From assembly GCA_903813345.2 (NCBI GenBank), contig CAIIXF020000001.1, forward strand, positions 42,687,366-42,751,365: 64,000 bases of DNA. Direction: 5' to 3'. Shown here piece by piece: positions 48,001 to 58,578 of the stretch (positions are counted from its first letter, which is position 1; each line of letters starts with the position of its first letter). The notes beneath the pieces were generated by a model that made no database searches, had not been told where the DNA came from, and worked only from the letters and a program-made list of their open reading frames with translations. A program made the position numbers and the translations under genes. The DNA is from Owenia fusiformis (taxonomy: Eukaryota; Annelida; Polychaeta; Sabellida; Oweniidae).

Positions 48001-51000
48001 AATATAAGAAAACACAGCATCATAAAAATTTACAGTCTGTTTTTAAATGACTGATATTTTTACTTTTTCATTAAGGCACTAGTATATCTCAACACAGTTA
48101 CTCAAAATTGCAAGGTGGTGGAACTTGGATTCAAAAAGACCCTACTCTACTTAAGTACTCCACTCTCCTAAAGATGATCACTTGCTTCCCACTAAATTCT
48201 ACAAGTCATAATTGCTGTTAACAGCTAGTTTTTGCCTAACTACTTACTCATTCTTGTTAATGAGATATTAATGAAAGTGAAAATTAATTTTAGAATATTG
48301 CCGCCACAACCCACAATCCACAATCAAAAGCAATAATTCATCAACTACACATCCTACACATAAGAGACAAGGCATTGACATGACAATATGTCACCACCTA
48401 GTTGCTCACAATATTGTTAGTTCAATCTTAAGTCAGATTTGAATTCCTGAAAACGTATATGATTTTGAAAAAAAAATTCGAAGCAAGTTGAAAAAATACC
48501 TTTTTGACCTTAAAAAGGTCATTGTAAAGGTCAAATTTTTTTTTTACCTTGAGATCACCAACCGCTGTCACAAAAATGGAGACCATAATAATCTGATTGT
48601 AGTGGTATAATATTTATTTTCGAAAGCTTTCAAGCCCCCATACAAAATTTGAAAATACAGTTTAATCAATCAAATATTACTTTTCATGACTTGAAAAACC
48701 ATTTGAGACATTTTTTGAATGAGATTCAATGAAGCATTTTGATAATATTGTGTAAGACTATAATATACAAGTATAGGTCAAAATGGTTTTAACTTTATCG
48801 GATAAAAGTTCCCTCAGTTAAGTTACCTATTGGAAGCAAATTAACCTCCAGATAACATGACTTTTAGCCTACCACATGTCACCGTACAACAGGAGGTCAA
48901 CAATGGAGCAGGGTCACCCCAATATATCAGGCTTCAATAAGGCCATTATATAAGACAAAATGGTTATTACTTCTCAAAATAAACCATATTTAAATATTAA
49001 AACAATAAAAATCAAAATTTACTCAAGAACTGATTACCGTTGGATGCTGAAAGCCCAACTGTTTCCAATGTCTCTCCAGAGGCTGAATAAACAATGTTAT
49101 AGGTGTTAAAAATATCCCCTTTTAAAAACAGGAAAAGTCAGTATGTGTCTGTAACTACTTATCTCAGTGAATTATACTGCAATTATATTCCATATTGCCT
49201 TATAATTCACCAAAGAGGGTCCTCCGACCTTGCAAACAATATATAATGTCATTTGAGTCTATTTCTTGTCTATTTACCCCCAAAGGATTTTAATAATAGC
49301 AGGTCCAGGTTTTCTGGGATAGAATGAACTATCCCTACCCTGAATTGTACAAATTGATATTAATCTTTCAAGTAGTTTTACTGGTAAGTGCAGAAAGTCA
49401 AAAATAGAGAATTTTCTGAATTCGTTAAATAGGGTTACCATAATTCAAGATGGTATTAATAGAAGTGTTTATAAACTAGAAAACAGTAACTCCACAGAGT
49501 AGTAAATCCCACCGAACTCAATATGTTTAGATAAAAAGTGTCCATCTTGAAATTTTCTTCTTGAACAGAGCTTCTTTGTCCCTAGGTATCAGCATATAAA
49601 ATTTGAACCAAATCAGTAACCTGGTATTTGGGTAATTAAAGATTACATTTTAAACGACAAACAGTGGCCACTTTAATAGCGGCGTTTTTGAAAATTTCTT
49701 CTTGGATTGTTATTCAATTTAACTGTTATTCAAGGTGAGTGTCAATCAACTATTTTTCTTATTGCATGAGCATCTCTTTCAGCCATTTTTGTTTTTCCGC
49801 TATTTTTCCCATTCCTAACATATCTAAAAGTGATCGTCATGACATTTGCTACGAAGCATCATTGAAATCTATCAGTGTGAATTCATGTCAAATCAACCTG
49901 TTAGATAGATGAACGTAACCAGATACGAGGCAGATACGTGACAATCGCAGATGTTTTCTGCAGATTACATTAATTAATCAATGACATGGTAATCAATTAT
50001 ATAATCAATTATGTATTATGTATTCTGCTCACCAAATATCCATTGTATGTAGAGAAAACACAAAGATCTGAAATATTTATTGTTTTTCTTCAAATTTGAA
50101 TGAGAATTAAGTGCAGACCATAATGATTATCCTAATAAATGAAGTTTGATAGGGATAGATTGACATTCTCTGTCCATCTACCCATTCGTCTCTCCATCCA
50201 TTCGTCAATCCATCCCCAAGTCTATCTGTATATAGAAACACTAGAGCATAACTAAAATACTAAGTAGGCCTAGTCATATTTTCTTAATATTTGGTTGGAA
50301 GATGTAAAGGGCACCAAAATAGTCGACAGAAAATAGAGAATATAAAGACTTCAAAGAATGCGGTATAGATGATGCAGGATGTTATATGGATTCTGTATGC
50401 CACAGGGTAAAGATAAAAGATAGTTTTAAGTCACATGGGCCAATCAGATTGCTTGAAATGTCATCATCATTGAATATTATGTTTGACATCTAATGCGTTC
50501 AATAGTAAAATGATATATAAATACTGTATTCTCTCCAATAAACGCACAGTGTGTTAACCAAATTATCCTGAAGATGTCTCAAATGACAAAATCCCCGGGA
50601 TTTGTGAAAAAAAAGTTTGGACAATAATAGGGTGTTCCATGATTTTCCTCTTTAAAACTGGACTCACTCCAACTAGATAACATAGTATCATACCTTGATG
50701 TTTTCCTCATGCATTTATCAATCTGCTGAATGTGTTTCCGTGGGTTAATTGGCATATAATATGCATCAATATTGATGATAAACATCCACTCCAATTGCTC
50801 CGAGCAGGCGCCATTTTGGAAATTGACACCGATACCTGAGTCAAAATCTAAAGGCTTCTTGTGTCTAAATGGTCTTCATAGTCGGGGAAAATATGTTTTA
50901 TATCCATATAATGCTACTAAACATTTATAAACGATTCAAAAAGGCAGAAGAATATTTATAGATCGGAACTCCCATGATGCACTGCGGGCACTGCAAGTTT

Positions 51001-54000
51001 GAGTAATGGCGACAGGCCCGAATTAACATTCATTTTAGCTTTTAACTCATCACTGTAAGGTTATCATGAACGTAGTTATAGCTTGGTTCTATCTATAGCA
51101 GTAAGTGAATAATTCAATATTACCCTATTATCGCTCGCTCGAATAAATTATATTTTTTCTTGATTTTTGTTTTTCAAATTGCCAGTCTTTCTTGGAAAAG
51201 TCGGGTGTGCATTTATTAGAGATAATACGGTATCATCAATGATATTAGGTAACACTTTTCTCTAAACATACCGTATGTTTATTTATAATGATTAAAACAA
51301 AACGCAATCTCTATTATTTCATTTCCTCAGAGATGTAAATGATATCATGTTCTTAAAAATGATCCTATTATTGTATTGCAACACAATGACTGCAAATAAC
51401 TAAATGCACTTAGGGTCAATCTGTGCTATTTCACTGCTGAAAGTGGATGATATAACAAAGAGAATCGGTCCTGGAAATGCCATCTTTCAATATGGTGGGA
51501 TAGGACAGCCTTCAAATGAAAGCAACCATCCAATAAAATAACACCCCAAAATAAAAGGACAGTCTCCAATTGAAAGAAATGAATTCACATCAGGGAAAAA
51601 CCTTAATACACGTACGTCACTAACACTTTAACAACATAAATTCCAATACATTTAATTCATATCCCTAATGATGATTACAAGTAAGGTTAATCAAAACTCA
51701 TAATCTCTCTATAAACTTTAAGCTTATACGCCTGAGTCAATATGATCAGGGAATTAGATTTCCGATAAAACATGATTTATAATTTAAGATACACATAATG
51801 TGTTAAAAATCTATTTTCCCGTATTAATAAGCTTTTATAATTCGACTATGTCATATATATGGTATATGGATCCCCCCGGACATAATTGTACAACACAAGC
51901 ACAAAAGACAGTAGTAAGTAATCCATACAAATACAGCCTTTTAAGCCTAATATAAAATAGGTTTATGAATTCTCACTAATCACTTGATCTGTAAGTCCTC
52001 CTAGATTCTGATACGAGTCACATCCTTCTTCTTTTACAAAAAACATGCTCTGATATTATGAGATATATTCCTTAATATAGGCACATCTGATGGGGAAAGT
52101 TATTAAGTGTGATGGTTCTAATGTAATTACTACCCTTAATGGTCATACATTATATAATAGGCATTGTTTTCTCTTGTCACTGTCGCTTGATATTCAAACA
52201 GACATAGGTGATAATCATCACAGGTTTAATAATGACCACAAAGATGAAATATAAGCCAAAATGAAATATCTCAAAACACCTCTTTAGGCTCTCTTGGATC
52301 ACAATGTAATTCATTTTTATCATGATGGTCCACCACCACCGTAATCTACTTTAAAATTTCCAAACATATTGAAAAATCTGTAGAATGTTTGCAAAAATTC
52401 CCTCTTTATTACTTGTACCAACAGAACAAACTTATATAAGTCTTCGATTTGTGCTGTAAAAATTACGTTTGGAAAAATAAATATAAACTTAGCAAAAGAA
52501 ATGATTGTCCTCCTCTGCTAACAGATCACTCCTGATGAATAAGCCTTATATACTGGTACAAGTAGAATTTTACATAACTAACTTGTCTAAATAGATCAAT
52601 TCATTAAATTAGGATGATTTGGAAAGATTTCATGATTTTTCATAACTTTTGAAAACATGTGCTATCACAAATCATGTACTTGTATGTACTACTGTGTCTT
52701 ATGTGCTTGCTCTTTACAATTATGTGTGGAGTGGTCTATGTACCATATCTCAATTAACCCTGACATAGTCTACTTACAAAGTTCTGTCCAGACATAACTC
52801 AAGTTTATCAAGTCGCAACAAGTAGATTCATGTGGGAGAGTGTTGTTAGAACCCATTTTCAATAGTAAGAATATGGGTTCTTAAATAGAATATTAAAGCT
52901 TAACGAAGGCCTTTTTGAAAATTTTCGTTAGCTCTAAGATGAGGGAAACCCTAGAGCTTAGAGATGACAGACATAATTATGTCTCTTGCTTACCATGTTT
53001 GTTTGTCCAAATTCTCACCAACTAGTTTCTGAAAACAACACATCGTTGTGATGTTTTAATCGATGTTAGCATATTCCTAACATCTTTCTTTATCTTCGTG
53101 TGAAATAACAAGCTATGATGTTGGTAAACACGCCAGAAATTAACATACATGTAATGCTATTCGAGGCGAAAATTAATGAAACTGACCACGAAATGACCTC
53201 ATTTGTCTATTGATTCGACCAATCAGCGATGATGTCTTCTCAATACACATTTACATTACAGACATATGTTTTAATTCTCTGAACCCTGGGGTTTCCTCCT
53301 CCTCTTGTTATATTAGCTCAAAAAGAGGTTTGGAAAGACAGTGATGAAATGATCTCAGTACTTAGTATCGAGATTCCAATGGGCTCACTGTAAAGTGGCT
53401 ACTTCCAGTAAGATGAATGGTAGTAATCATCCCCTGACAACAGGGCTCCAAAATCCAAAAGAAGGAGGATTGAGCTCTTAAGCTCTTAATTGCATCATGT
53501 GAGAAAATATACAAAAAATTCATTTGAATGGCCACCTAATAATCCCATAAAAACTAATCAGTCCTTGATACTAGGAATATCTCTGAAAATTTCAAATCAA
53601 AAAGTAGAGGTATATACAGATAGGTAGATAGATTTGTCATTCCCTGGCCATTTGGGCATTTCCATAAACATTTCAAAGCACACTGAGAAGGTAGTTTGTG
53701 AGCCATCAGAAGAAGTGAGTTAAGCTCCCACAATTCTTTCATATTCTATCATATTCCGGGATTCCCCATTATATGACGTACAATCAAATTGCAGGATGTG
53801 ATCACGTGAACAATCATGAGCACGTGCTCATTCATTGAAATCGTGGAAATGGCGTTTATTTAAGTTTAACATCATTTCAACATCATCATTTCAAAACTAC
53901 GGTAATACTTTTGAAGTTACTCGATCCAAACTTGGAGGGAATACTCATAAAACAACAGCAAACTTTGTGAGACCCATTTCAATGGCAAATGAGGCCTGTT

Positions 54001-57000
54001 TATAAAATTGGTCATCGAACGTGCCAAATACTACAGGTCATATTTGCGAAATCTCCCCCCCCCCTGATGAGCCATTGAGTATGTTGACACTTTTTAATTA
54101 AACCACACTCATTTATTTTGTTAGGAGTGTCTCATCAGGTTGCACATAATCTATTGTTAATTACTTAACTGTCCACCTTAACATTCTAACGTGTAATGTT
54201 ATAGTTCCAATGTAATTCCCTGGTAAAGAATGATTGATATACACACCTTAATTCAAAGTACCCTGGCTTCCACTTGGATTTGTTAGCTATAAAAGAGTTG
54301 GCCTGCACAGTTTTGTGTAGTAGTATTCCTGAATGGTTGGATGTATTATATCTTTCTGGCTGCAGGTCCTGCCAATGGACTAGACTATAGCTCTTCAAAG
54401 ACACCTCATTCAACTGCAAATAATAAAATATAAGGTTATTCACTTGGTGGGATTGGATATAGGTTTATTCTCTGGGATAATATTCTAATATCTCCTAATT
54501 AAACTGAAAACATTACTATTCATATGTATAGTAAACTAACTATCAACAATAGAACTATTTCAACATAAGTACTAATAACAATTTACTAATTACATTTACT
54601 AATCTACTTAGAGGGGCTAGATATGGGTTATATTCTCAGGGACAAGATATTTCCCGAGGACCCAACATACTACAGGGACTGTTCAGTAGCATAGCCATGC
54701 TGTAACATAATATACAATTCTCCTGCAGCCTCCTTGCATCTGACCTGGTATTTGTCAAAAACAAATGTCCACCTAAGCAACCATGCATTATCACTTCAAA
54801 AGTCAGATGGTAAGTTTTCTGTTTCCACAAATTAAAATACAAATATGCAAAATCATTATTTCTTAACTTACAGTTCCCCAAAATGAAATTAATCACATTT
54901 GAATTTTTGGCACAATGCTTTTGAAAATGATCTATGTGGTAATTCGGGATAATTAAAACGGGTGCTTGAAATCAAAAATTAGCGTAGGAAATGTTCTGTG
55001 CTGCGCTCCTCAAATCGCTTATGACACGTGACTTTGTCAAAGATTCTTAAATCACATTGAACATATTTTCATTTTGTACTCAGTGTAAGTTGAGTTTCAT
55101 TGCATAGAACAAAGTTATAACGCATTACTCTTCAATAATCAAAAAGGAAATTGATTCAGTTAGCTGACTTATATAGATTAAAAAATTGTTTACCAAGTAA
55201 TTTTTCCTTTTTCCTGTTATGAGCGGATATTAAATATGGTAAGATGTAAGCTAATAAGCCAGACCTTGTGGTTTAAGTGCATATGCTTCAGGACCTTCAT
55301 GTTTACATACTTTGAATGAGGTAAAAAATGACAATAGCTTTTTTTAATATCAGGTATGTAGAAAAACTGACACTCGAGGGGATCATTTATCCAACCACCA
55401 ACATCTTAGGTCAGTAGAGACGTGATCCAATTCCATTTATCACATCTGTGAGAATATTCTGCAGTTACTATATATACAAATACCTCTTACTTAAATAGAT
55501 TCTACTACATTATTCGTAAAAGTTTCCTCACACCACCCAGAAAAATCTGACCCATATTTTCTTGAAAAGTAAGCTTTTCAAGATTCTTCATCAAAATATA
55601 ACAATAATTTTCTAGAAACTGGCAATGTTTTTCTTATATTTTAAGCAAATGCACATACAGTAAAACCTGTAGAGTGGAACACCTCTGTAAGCGGAACACC
55701 TCCATAAGTAGAACACTTTTCAAAGACCCATAACCTATTGACTTATTGTTAAATGAACCTCTCTAGGTGGAACACCTCCCAAATGAAACACTTTTTAGAG
55801 GAACTGAAGGTGTTCAACATAGACAGCTTTTACTGTATTAGGCAATGTTTGTAAAGCAGAATTGGCTATTTTGAGATCCCTTGGAAGTTTTGGTTAGCCT
55901 GTTCATTAAGGCTGGCTGAGGGCATGTACATTTAAAGTATATAATTGGAAATAAATTGTACAGAGATTAAATGAAATATATTCAATTATCAATGTCTGTC
56001 AACTGAATTAATATAAGAAGTTAATCCAAATAGAACGAGGTCTTACCTCTGTTTTTATACAAGGACAGAATAATGTTTTCTGTGACTTAGCGATAAGATA
56101 TAACAAATGAACAATTATTAGCTCATGGCTTCATATCAACTGTTCCTGCCAAAATGCATTGATTAAAAACAAGAATATCGCCTTTCAGGTAAAACATATG
56201 ACAAGACTGAGTGAAAAGCTGACTAATCCAGTATCTTATAAATGTTGTCCATAAGGGAATATTAAAGATAATGGCCCTTAAAGTGGATATCGGGAAATGA
56301 AGGATATCACGAAAGGATTTTGTAAGTCTTTTATGTACTGTCCCCCTCTACTAACACACATTACCTGAGAATAATTAATTCAGAAAGATTTCCAATTTCT
56401 GTGATAAATTTCTGAGTGACCTTGTTTGAGCCAAGATCGCAGAGGAATTAATCTGAGGAAGTGGCCACAAATTGACTTTGAATGTATATCTGCACCGACC
56501 AACTTTATTATAAATTCTATGGAGGATTCATGATATCTAGGTTTACTGTGTTCATCAGAATGGATTCTTTGAGCAGAATCTTTATTGGTTGTCAAGCTTT
56601 AAAATACTGCATTATGTAACTCATATATAAGACATTAATGATGGTCAAACATTTCTCTCAAACAGGGACTGGGTTGCACAGGTTTTTAGAAAATTGTTAT
56701 TTGTTTTAGATGTCAATATTACCATGTGATTGCATCTCAGGTATTTTGAATAAAACATAAAGCTAAGATTTCCCTCAGTCTAGCTGTACTATTCTATGTT
56801 ATATTACCCATTCAGTATCTGCATTTTTTTCATTTTTTATATTTTTACAGATTTTTTATGAAACTTTCAGCATATGTTCCATATACATATATCTTGAGTA
56901 TACATCAATATAAATATAATATAATCTTATAAGGAAGTGAACTTTTGGTTGCCATGGCAACAGCGAGACTTGGTTCCATGGAGCACCTTAAAAATTCAAT

Positions 57001-57370
57001 GCAGGAAACATGTATTGAATGAAAAAAGCTTAATATGTTTTTTGAAGATGCTATTTGTTTAAAATGTGTTGTCATAATAACAAACTAGTGATGTAATAGT
57101 GCCAACAGGTGAATGAACTCACTGTGCTGTCAACACCATCTGTCAAAATAGGCTCACTCTCTTCACTAAAATTTTGGTTGAGCAGTTGTTTCCAACAGTG
57201 GAGCAAAATGGTGAATGAACTTATCAAAGAGCAGAGACTTTGCATTAAAATCTGTGTAAGACAAGGAAAAGACTTAAAGGACACCGTAAGAACATGTAAA
57301 GCAACATATGAAGACACTTGTTGCATTATCTCATGATAAGAAGCTGGTTCAACAAGTTCAATATAGGTAT
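32910..57370 (-). CDS. PLEKHM2: PLEKHM2 (SKIP) orthologue, last eight exons
   Basis: PLEKHM2 is a cytosolic adaptor that links Arl8 on lysosomes to kinesin-1 for outward transport. The eight exons give 365 C-terminal residues. From the N side: a region like that preceding the vertebrate PH domain (VEPASYHEI...EPILTDG); a bridge with YSLVHWQD (vertebrate YGLVHWED); a PH domain starting HSGILLHKT and continuing WKPGYFEL, NGTLFQY and GEECLGCRRS, ending at QQWLMNLCQAVAQ; then the PLEKHM2-specific tail CCLVLTNSKILMCHED and FFRTLGSADVTDVS, a WVVYFNC block, and the end at ALKTF. All junctions are GT/AG and phases agree. Introns are 1-6 kb. The RUN domain and acidic middle would lie beyond the right edge, or in exons I failed to find in 57.4-64 kb. 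The match is from family knowledge without alignment software. Confidence 0.88.
33171..33203. repeat. 11-bp stem hairpin in the last PLEKHM2 intron
   Basis: CCATGGGCTTT (33171-33181) and AAAGCCCATGG (33193-33203) are perfect inverse complements around an 11-base loop, about 140 bases upstream of the terminal exon in transcript direction. Function unknown. Confidence 0.75.
33204..36356 (-). other. PLEKHM2 last intron, unremarkable part
   Basis: AT-rich intronic DNA. No further exon, RNA gene or element recognised. A short GATG/CATGTG-rich stretch lies at about 34385-34445. Confidence 0.5.
36357..37057 (-). repeat. degenerate ~40-bp tandem array (about 17 units) reaching into a coding exon
   Basis: On the + strand each unit resembles GCCTATGTATCTAAGCATGT plus ACTGTACTTTGAAATGCTGT. 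Anchor words occur at roughly 36357, 36419, 36457, 36512, 36551, 36598, 36630, 36668, 36709, 36746, 36782, 36837, 36886, 36924, 36961, 37001 and 37040, so spacing is mostly 36-41 with a few longer steps. The final unit spans the PLEKHM2 exon end and its donor. The open - strand frames 36745-36966 and 36855-37121 repeat an ETWA(E/H) motif because they translate the array. Confidence 0.85.
37026..37145 (-). CDS. PLEKHM2: PLEKHM2 exon ending in the tandem array
   Basis: Acceptor GTTTTCAG|GAT and donor AAG|GTACTG, 40 codons, phase 0. Encodes DFESSDSSVSKEQWVVYFNC through LSETWAEHFK, corresponding to vertebrate WVIYLSC...NSGWKTIYQ. The last ~30 bases of the exon and the donor itself are a unit of the 40-bp tandem array that fills the adjoining intron. 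Confidence 0.88.
37963..38140 (-). mobile_element. solo arm of the 25.7-27.2 kb TIR element
   Basis: Shares TTTACTGGACATATTT, GATGAATATTCAAGTTTAAG, CCGAATTAGCCA and GTTAACTACC with the arms at 25704-27190. It matches the right arm best, in reverse orientation. No partner arm is visible nearby. Confidence 0.7.
39310..39833 (-). mobile_element. mariner-like element remnant
   Basis: On the - strand, 39833-39658 reads as the end of a mariner transposase: FDEVKQAV, an in-frame stop, LQLATMSENELCHVFQSWV, then KCVGLDGTYVE and a stop. This is the usual C-terminal pattern (EVKxAV...FxxWxxRxxKCVxxxGxYxE). At 39319-39338 the + strand has GAGGGGTGATCAATAAGT, a typical mariner-type terminus. The catalytic part is missing and the reading frame is broken. 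Confidence 0.75.
40732..40905 (-). CDS. PLEKHM2: PLEKHM2 exon, CCLVLT/CHED block
   Basis: Acceptor GTTCCAG|ATT and donor CTC|GTAAGT, 58 codons, phase 0 at both ends. CCLVLTNSKILMCHEDPQTH followed by FFRTLGSADVTDVS closely matches the vertebrate tail downstream of the PH domain. Confidence 0.93.
41612..41720. repeat. ACAG/GATG short tandem array with conserved flank
   Basis: GACAGACAGATGGATGGACA-type array followed by TATCAAGTGAGCAATCCCAT and ATGAGAGCCAATAA. A comparable array plus flank is at 45126-45295. Open frames here (41471-41780) are translated simple repeat. Confidence 0.7.
43030..43185 (+). repeat. dispersed repeat, copy 1 (TGTGATGTTTTAATCGAT)
   Basis: Matches 53035-53175 in the same orientation: TGTGATGTTTTAATCGAT, ATAACAAG(T/C)TATGAT(A/G)TTGGT and CGC(T/C)AGAAATTAACAT. 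Class unknown. A palindromic CRE-type TGACGTCA sits just before it at 43003-43010. Confidence 0.6.
44591..44983 (+). mobile_element. 393-bp MITE, copy 2
   Basis: Same 26-base TIRs (AAAGGACGATTCTCGGTTTG ... inverse complement) and the same internal direct repeats as 22203-22595. It differs by only scattered substitutions and single-base indels. It lies in a PLEKHM2 intron. Confidence 0.9.
45126..45295. repeat. ACAG tandem array with conserved TAGCTCA...GAGCTAAT flank
   Basis: Blocks of (GACA)n interrupted twice by TTGTAACATACA, then ATTACAATAGCTCATCCATG and TGAGCTAAT. The flanking dyad beside a simple array is like interspersed repeats known from mollusc genomes (family-level impression). Confidence 0.65.
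45331..45555. repeat. 112-bp tandem duplication
   Basis: Copies at 45331-45442 and 45443-45555 share AATTACACCCAACACACTTC and ATTTGTTAATRGAATGATTA. A partial third relative, AAAATCATTTGTTAATAGAA, is at about 44348. Confidence 0.85.
46035..46197 (-). CDS. PLEKHM2: PLEKHM2 exon, C-terminal half of PH domain
   Basis: Acceptor ATTGTAG|A and donor CAT|GTAAGT. Encodes GEECLGCRRSTQSDRDHSFE through QQWLMNLCQAVAQKH. The vertebrate counterpart is GEQCGGCRR...WMQHLCQAVSK. The tryptophan of the PH C-terminal helix is present. Confidence 0.93.
46198..47926 (-). other. PLEKHM2 intron
   Basis: AT-rich. An exon-like segment near 47005-47048 was considered and rejected. No other feature. Confidence 0.5.
47927..47995 (-). 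CDS. PLEKHM2: PLEKHM2 exon, PH strands 3-4
   Basis: A 69-base exon with a classic acceptor (TATATTTCCAG|A) and strong donor (TTGGG|GTGAGT). It reads NGTLFQYTDAN then PILAVHLG, matching vertebrate NGILYQYPDR and PLLSVNMG. It starts at codon position 3 and ends after position 2, exactly as the neighbours require. A longer open frame on the opposite strand overlaps it. Confidence 0.9.
48368..48598 (+). repeat. dispersed repeat family (CAAGGCATTRACATG), copy 2
   Basis: Starts CAAGGCATTGACATGACAAT, contains one TCAGATTTGAATTCCTGA...CCTTTTTGACC unit and the GGAGACCATAATAAT end block shared with 11704-12206. Confidence 0.7.
50803..51015. promoter_or_regulatory. possible promoter-like patch (YY1- and ZNF143-like words)
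   Basis: In an AT-rich intron, GGCGCCATTTTGG (50808-50820) resembles a YY1 site. AACTCCCATGATGCACTGCG (50967-50986) resembles the ZNF143/Staf consensus found at animal promoters. An ATGGCGACA follows at about 51006. No exon can be attached to it, and it may be a repeat fragment. Confidence 0.25.
53035..53175 (+). repeat. dispersed repeat, copy 2 (TGTGATGTTTTAATCGAT)
   Basis: Same-orientation relative of 43030-43185. See that entry for shared words. Confidence 0.6.
54247..54413 (-). CDS. PLEKHM2: PLEKHM2 exon, start of PH domain
   Basis: Acceptor TATTTGCAG|TTG and donor TTAAG|GTGTGT. Encodes LNEVSLKSYSLVHWQD, then the first PH strand (HSGILLHKT) and WKPGYFEL. It ends after two bases of a codon. 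Confidence 0.88.
55658..55835. mobile_element. 178-bp TA-flanked MITE (CAGTAAAACCTGT), copy 2
   Basis: TA|CAGTAAAACCTGTAGAGTGG at the left and AGCTTTTACTG|TA at the right. The interior has GTGGAACACCTC-type words repeated four or more times. Related to 31438-31614 and of equal length, in the PLEKHM2 intron between the PH-start exon and the 13-codon exon. Confidence 0.7.
56047..56085 (-). CDS. PLEKHM2: PLEKHM2 13-codon microexon
   Basis: Acceptor CGCTAAG|TCA and strong donor GAG|GTAAGA enclose 13 codons (SQKTLFCPCIKTE), phase 0 at both ends. It fills the gap between ILTDGVDST and LNEVSLKSYSLVHW, matching the length of the vertebrate protein at that point. It is supported by phase and length more than by sequence. 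Confidence 0.6.
56948..56961. promoter_or_regulatory. palindromic X-box-like motif
   Basis: GTTGCCATGGCAAC is a perfect 14-base palindrome identical to the RFX X-box consensus with no spacer. It lies in a PLEKHM2 intron 162 bases beyond the donor of the 57123-57370 exon. A single match by consensus is not proof of function. Confidence 0.35.
57123..57370 (-). CDS. PLEKHM2: PLEKHM2 exon, pre-PH region
   Basis: Acceptor ...GGTTGAG|AT and donor GACAGCACA|GTGAGT. It starts with two bases of a split codon, then 82 codons. TYIELVEPASYHEI and SEPILTDGVDST align with vertebrate YLVEEAVSYNEL and PSILTD. The - strand frame is the real one, and the opposite-strand frame at 57109-57336 is its shadow. Confidence 0.75.
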
Positions 57371-58138
57371 CTCAACCATCAAAGATAAGAAAAAAGCAGG
57401 CGAAAAGGGACAGCAATATTGAAAGCATTATGATAATTATTCAAACTACATGTATACATCCTGCAAATTTTGTCTTGTTCTGATCATTCCTGGTAATTTT
57501 AGAGCAAAAAGAAATGAATTTTTCAAATGCCCCTCGTATATTTCTTTGTGTTTTGTTTTGAAAGGTTGCGTTTCATATTTACTCTTTAAAAGAACTTTAT
57601 TTCATCTATACTCTAAAATAAGAGATATTTCTTAATCAAATCAGAAAATCATGATATTACATTTTTCTGCCCCCAAGTTTTTATTCATTTCCGATTTACT
57701 TCAATAAATGCTCTCTAGGGCCATTTAAGATTGATACCCCACATCCACTTCAAAACTGTATTATCCCCTAAAATAATCAAAAGGGTGGTGTGGTTACATA
57801 ATGTTTTCATTATAAGTCTTACAAATGTGTTAGCCAATACTGGAACTGTCTTTTTACATAAAGCTTATAGCATGATGAAGTATTCAACCTGATTTTCATT
57901 TGATAACACAGGTTAATAGCAATTCAGCCTAAAGCCTAATTCAGTCTCCGTTTTCATTTCCTACTTTAGACATTATTTTAGATATTATACTAATGGATAA
58001 AGGGATCCTATATTTTATCATATTAGGTTGGAACCTCTGACAAATGAGCTAACTCTGAGCAACATTTTCAACCGGACAACCAACCAATGTGAGCAAAAGA
58101 CTTTAACTACTCATCTACATCTACTAACTCATCTACAA

Positions 58139-58286
58139 ACAAGGCACTAACATGCAAAATGTCACCACCTGGCATTTGTTACAGACACCAAAAACTGACC
58201 ACCCAATATAGACCGCTGAACACTATCCACAAAAAAGTTAGAGACTATATCAATATGTCGCCACTTGTCTAGTGGTGGTGACATAA
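58139..58286 (+). repeat. dispersed repeat family (CAAGGCATTRACATG), copy 3
   Basis: Begins CAAGGCACTAACATGCAAAA, then TGTCACCACCTGG, and ends in a CACTTGTCTAGTGG hairpin-like block plus TGACATA. It lacks the internal tandem units. Confidence 0.6.
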
Positions 58287-58427
58287 AATTTTTTAAATAT
58301 TAAATACAATACTACATATCTTAAAAAAGGTTTTGGATACATCCAATTTTAAACACGATACCCAGTGATAAATATCACACTTTTTAGAGCAATTGGTTAC
58401 TTATATTATTGATGTAATTTAGCCATC

Positions 58428-58578
58428 ATGCCAAAAACCTAATCAGATCTTGGCAGTAGTTTGCTCTTGCATCTGTAAAAAATTCTGCTGACAAGATTCA
58501 TGTGGAGCCTGCTCACACGCCCGCGTGTCTGCCTTCAGTGCAAGACTATGGCAATATAGCACTTTTTCAAGGTACAAT
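58428..58578 (-). repeat. dispersed repeat family (AATCTTGTCATC...GATCTGATTAGG), copy 2
   Basis: On the - strand: AAAAAGTGCTATATTGCCAT, then GACACGCGGGCGTGTG, CCACATGAATCTTGTC and CCAAGATCTGATTAGG. It parallels 17830-17990. The open frame 58443-58673 is translated repeat. Confidence 0.65.

Larger units (their letters stand above)
48600..54246 (-). other. PLEKHM2 intron
   Basis: Largest intron (54246-47996). It holds a short TCCATC-type array at about 50172-50235, a GC-richer promoter-like patch at 50803-51015, a dispersed repeat at 53035-53175, and diffuse AT-rich DNA. Open frames here lack domain or splice support. Confidence 0.5.

Noticed and set aside
49032-49083. Another candidate PLEKHM2 exon (reads LWRDIGNSWAFSIQ)
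   Set aside because: Acceptable splice sites and phase but no similarity to a PH domain, and superseded by 47927-47995.
50645-50690. Candidate PLEKHM2 exon with a GTGAGT donor (reads KTSRYDTMLSSW)
   Set aside because: Weak acceptor, no PH similarity, superseded by 47927-47995.
52982-53039. Good acceptor and donor around a 35-base segment (KLVGENLDKQT) on the - strand
   Set aside because: The required PLEKHM2 phase gives an immediate stop, and the segment borders a dispersed repeat also present near 43 kb.
53818-53829. GAGCACGTGCTC perfect palindrome containing an E-box, near a GATCACGTGA
   Set aside because: Short palindromes of this size are expected by chance in 64 kb, and nothing links it to a promoter.
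57109-57336. + strand open frame rich in Lys/Glu (VNELIKEQRLCIKICVRQ)
   Set aside because: Antisense shadow of the PLEKHM2 exon at 57123-57370, which has splice sites and family similarity.
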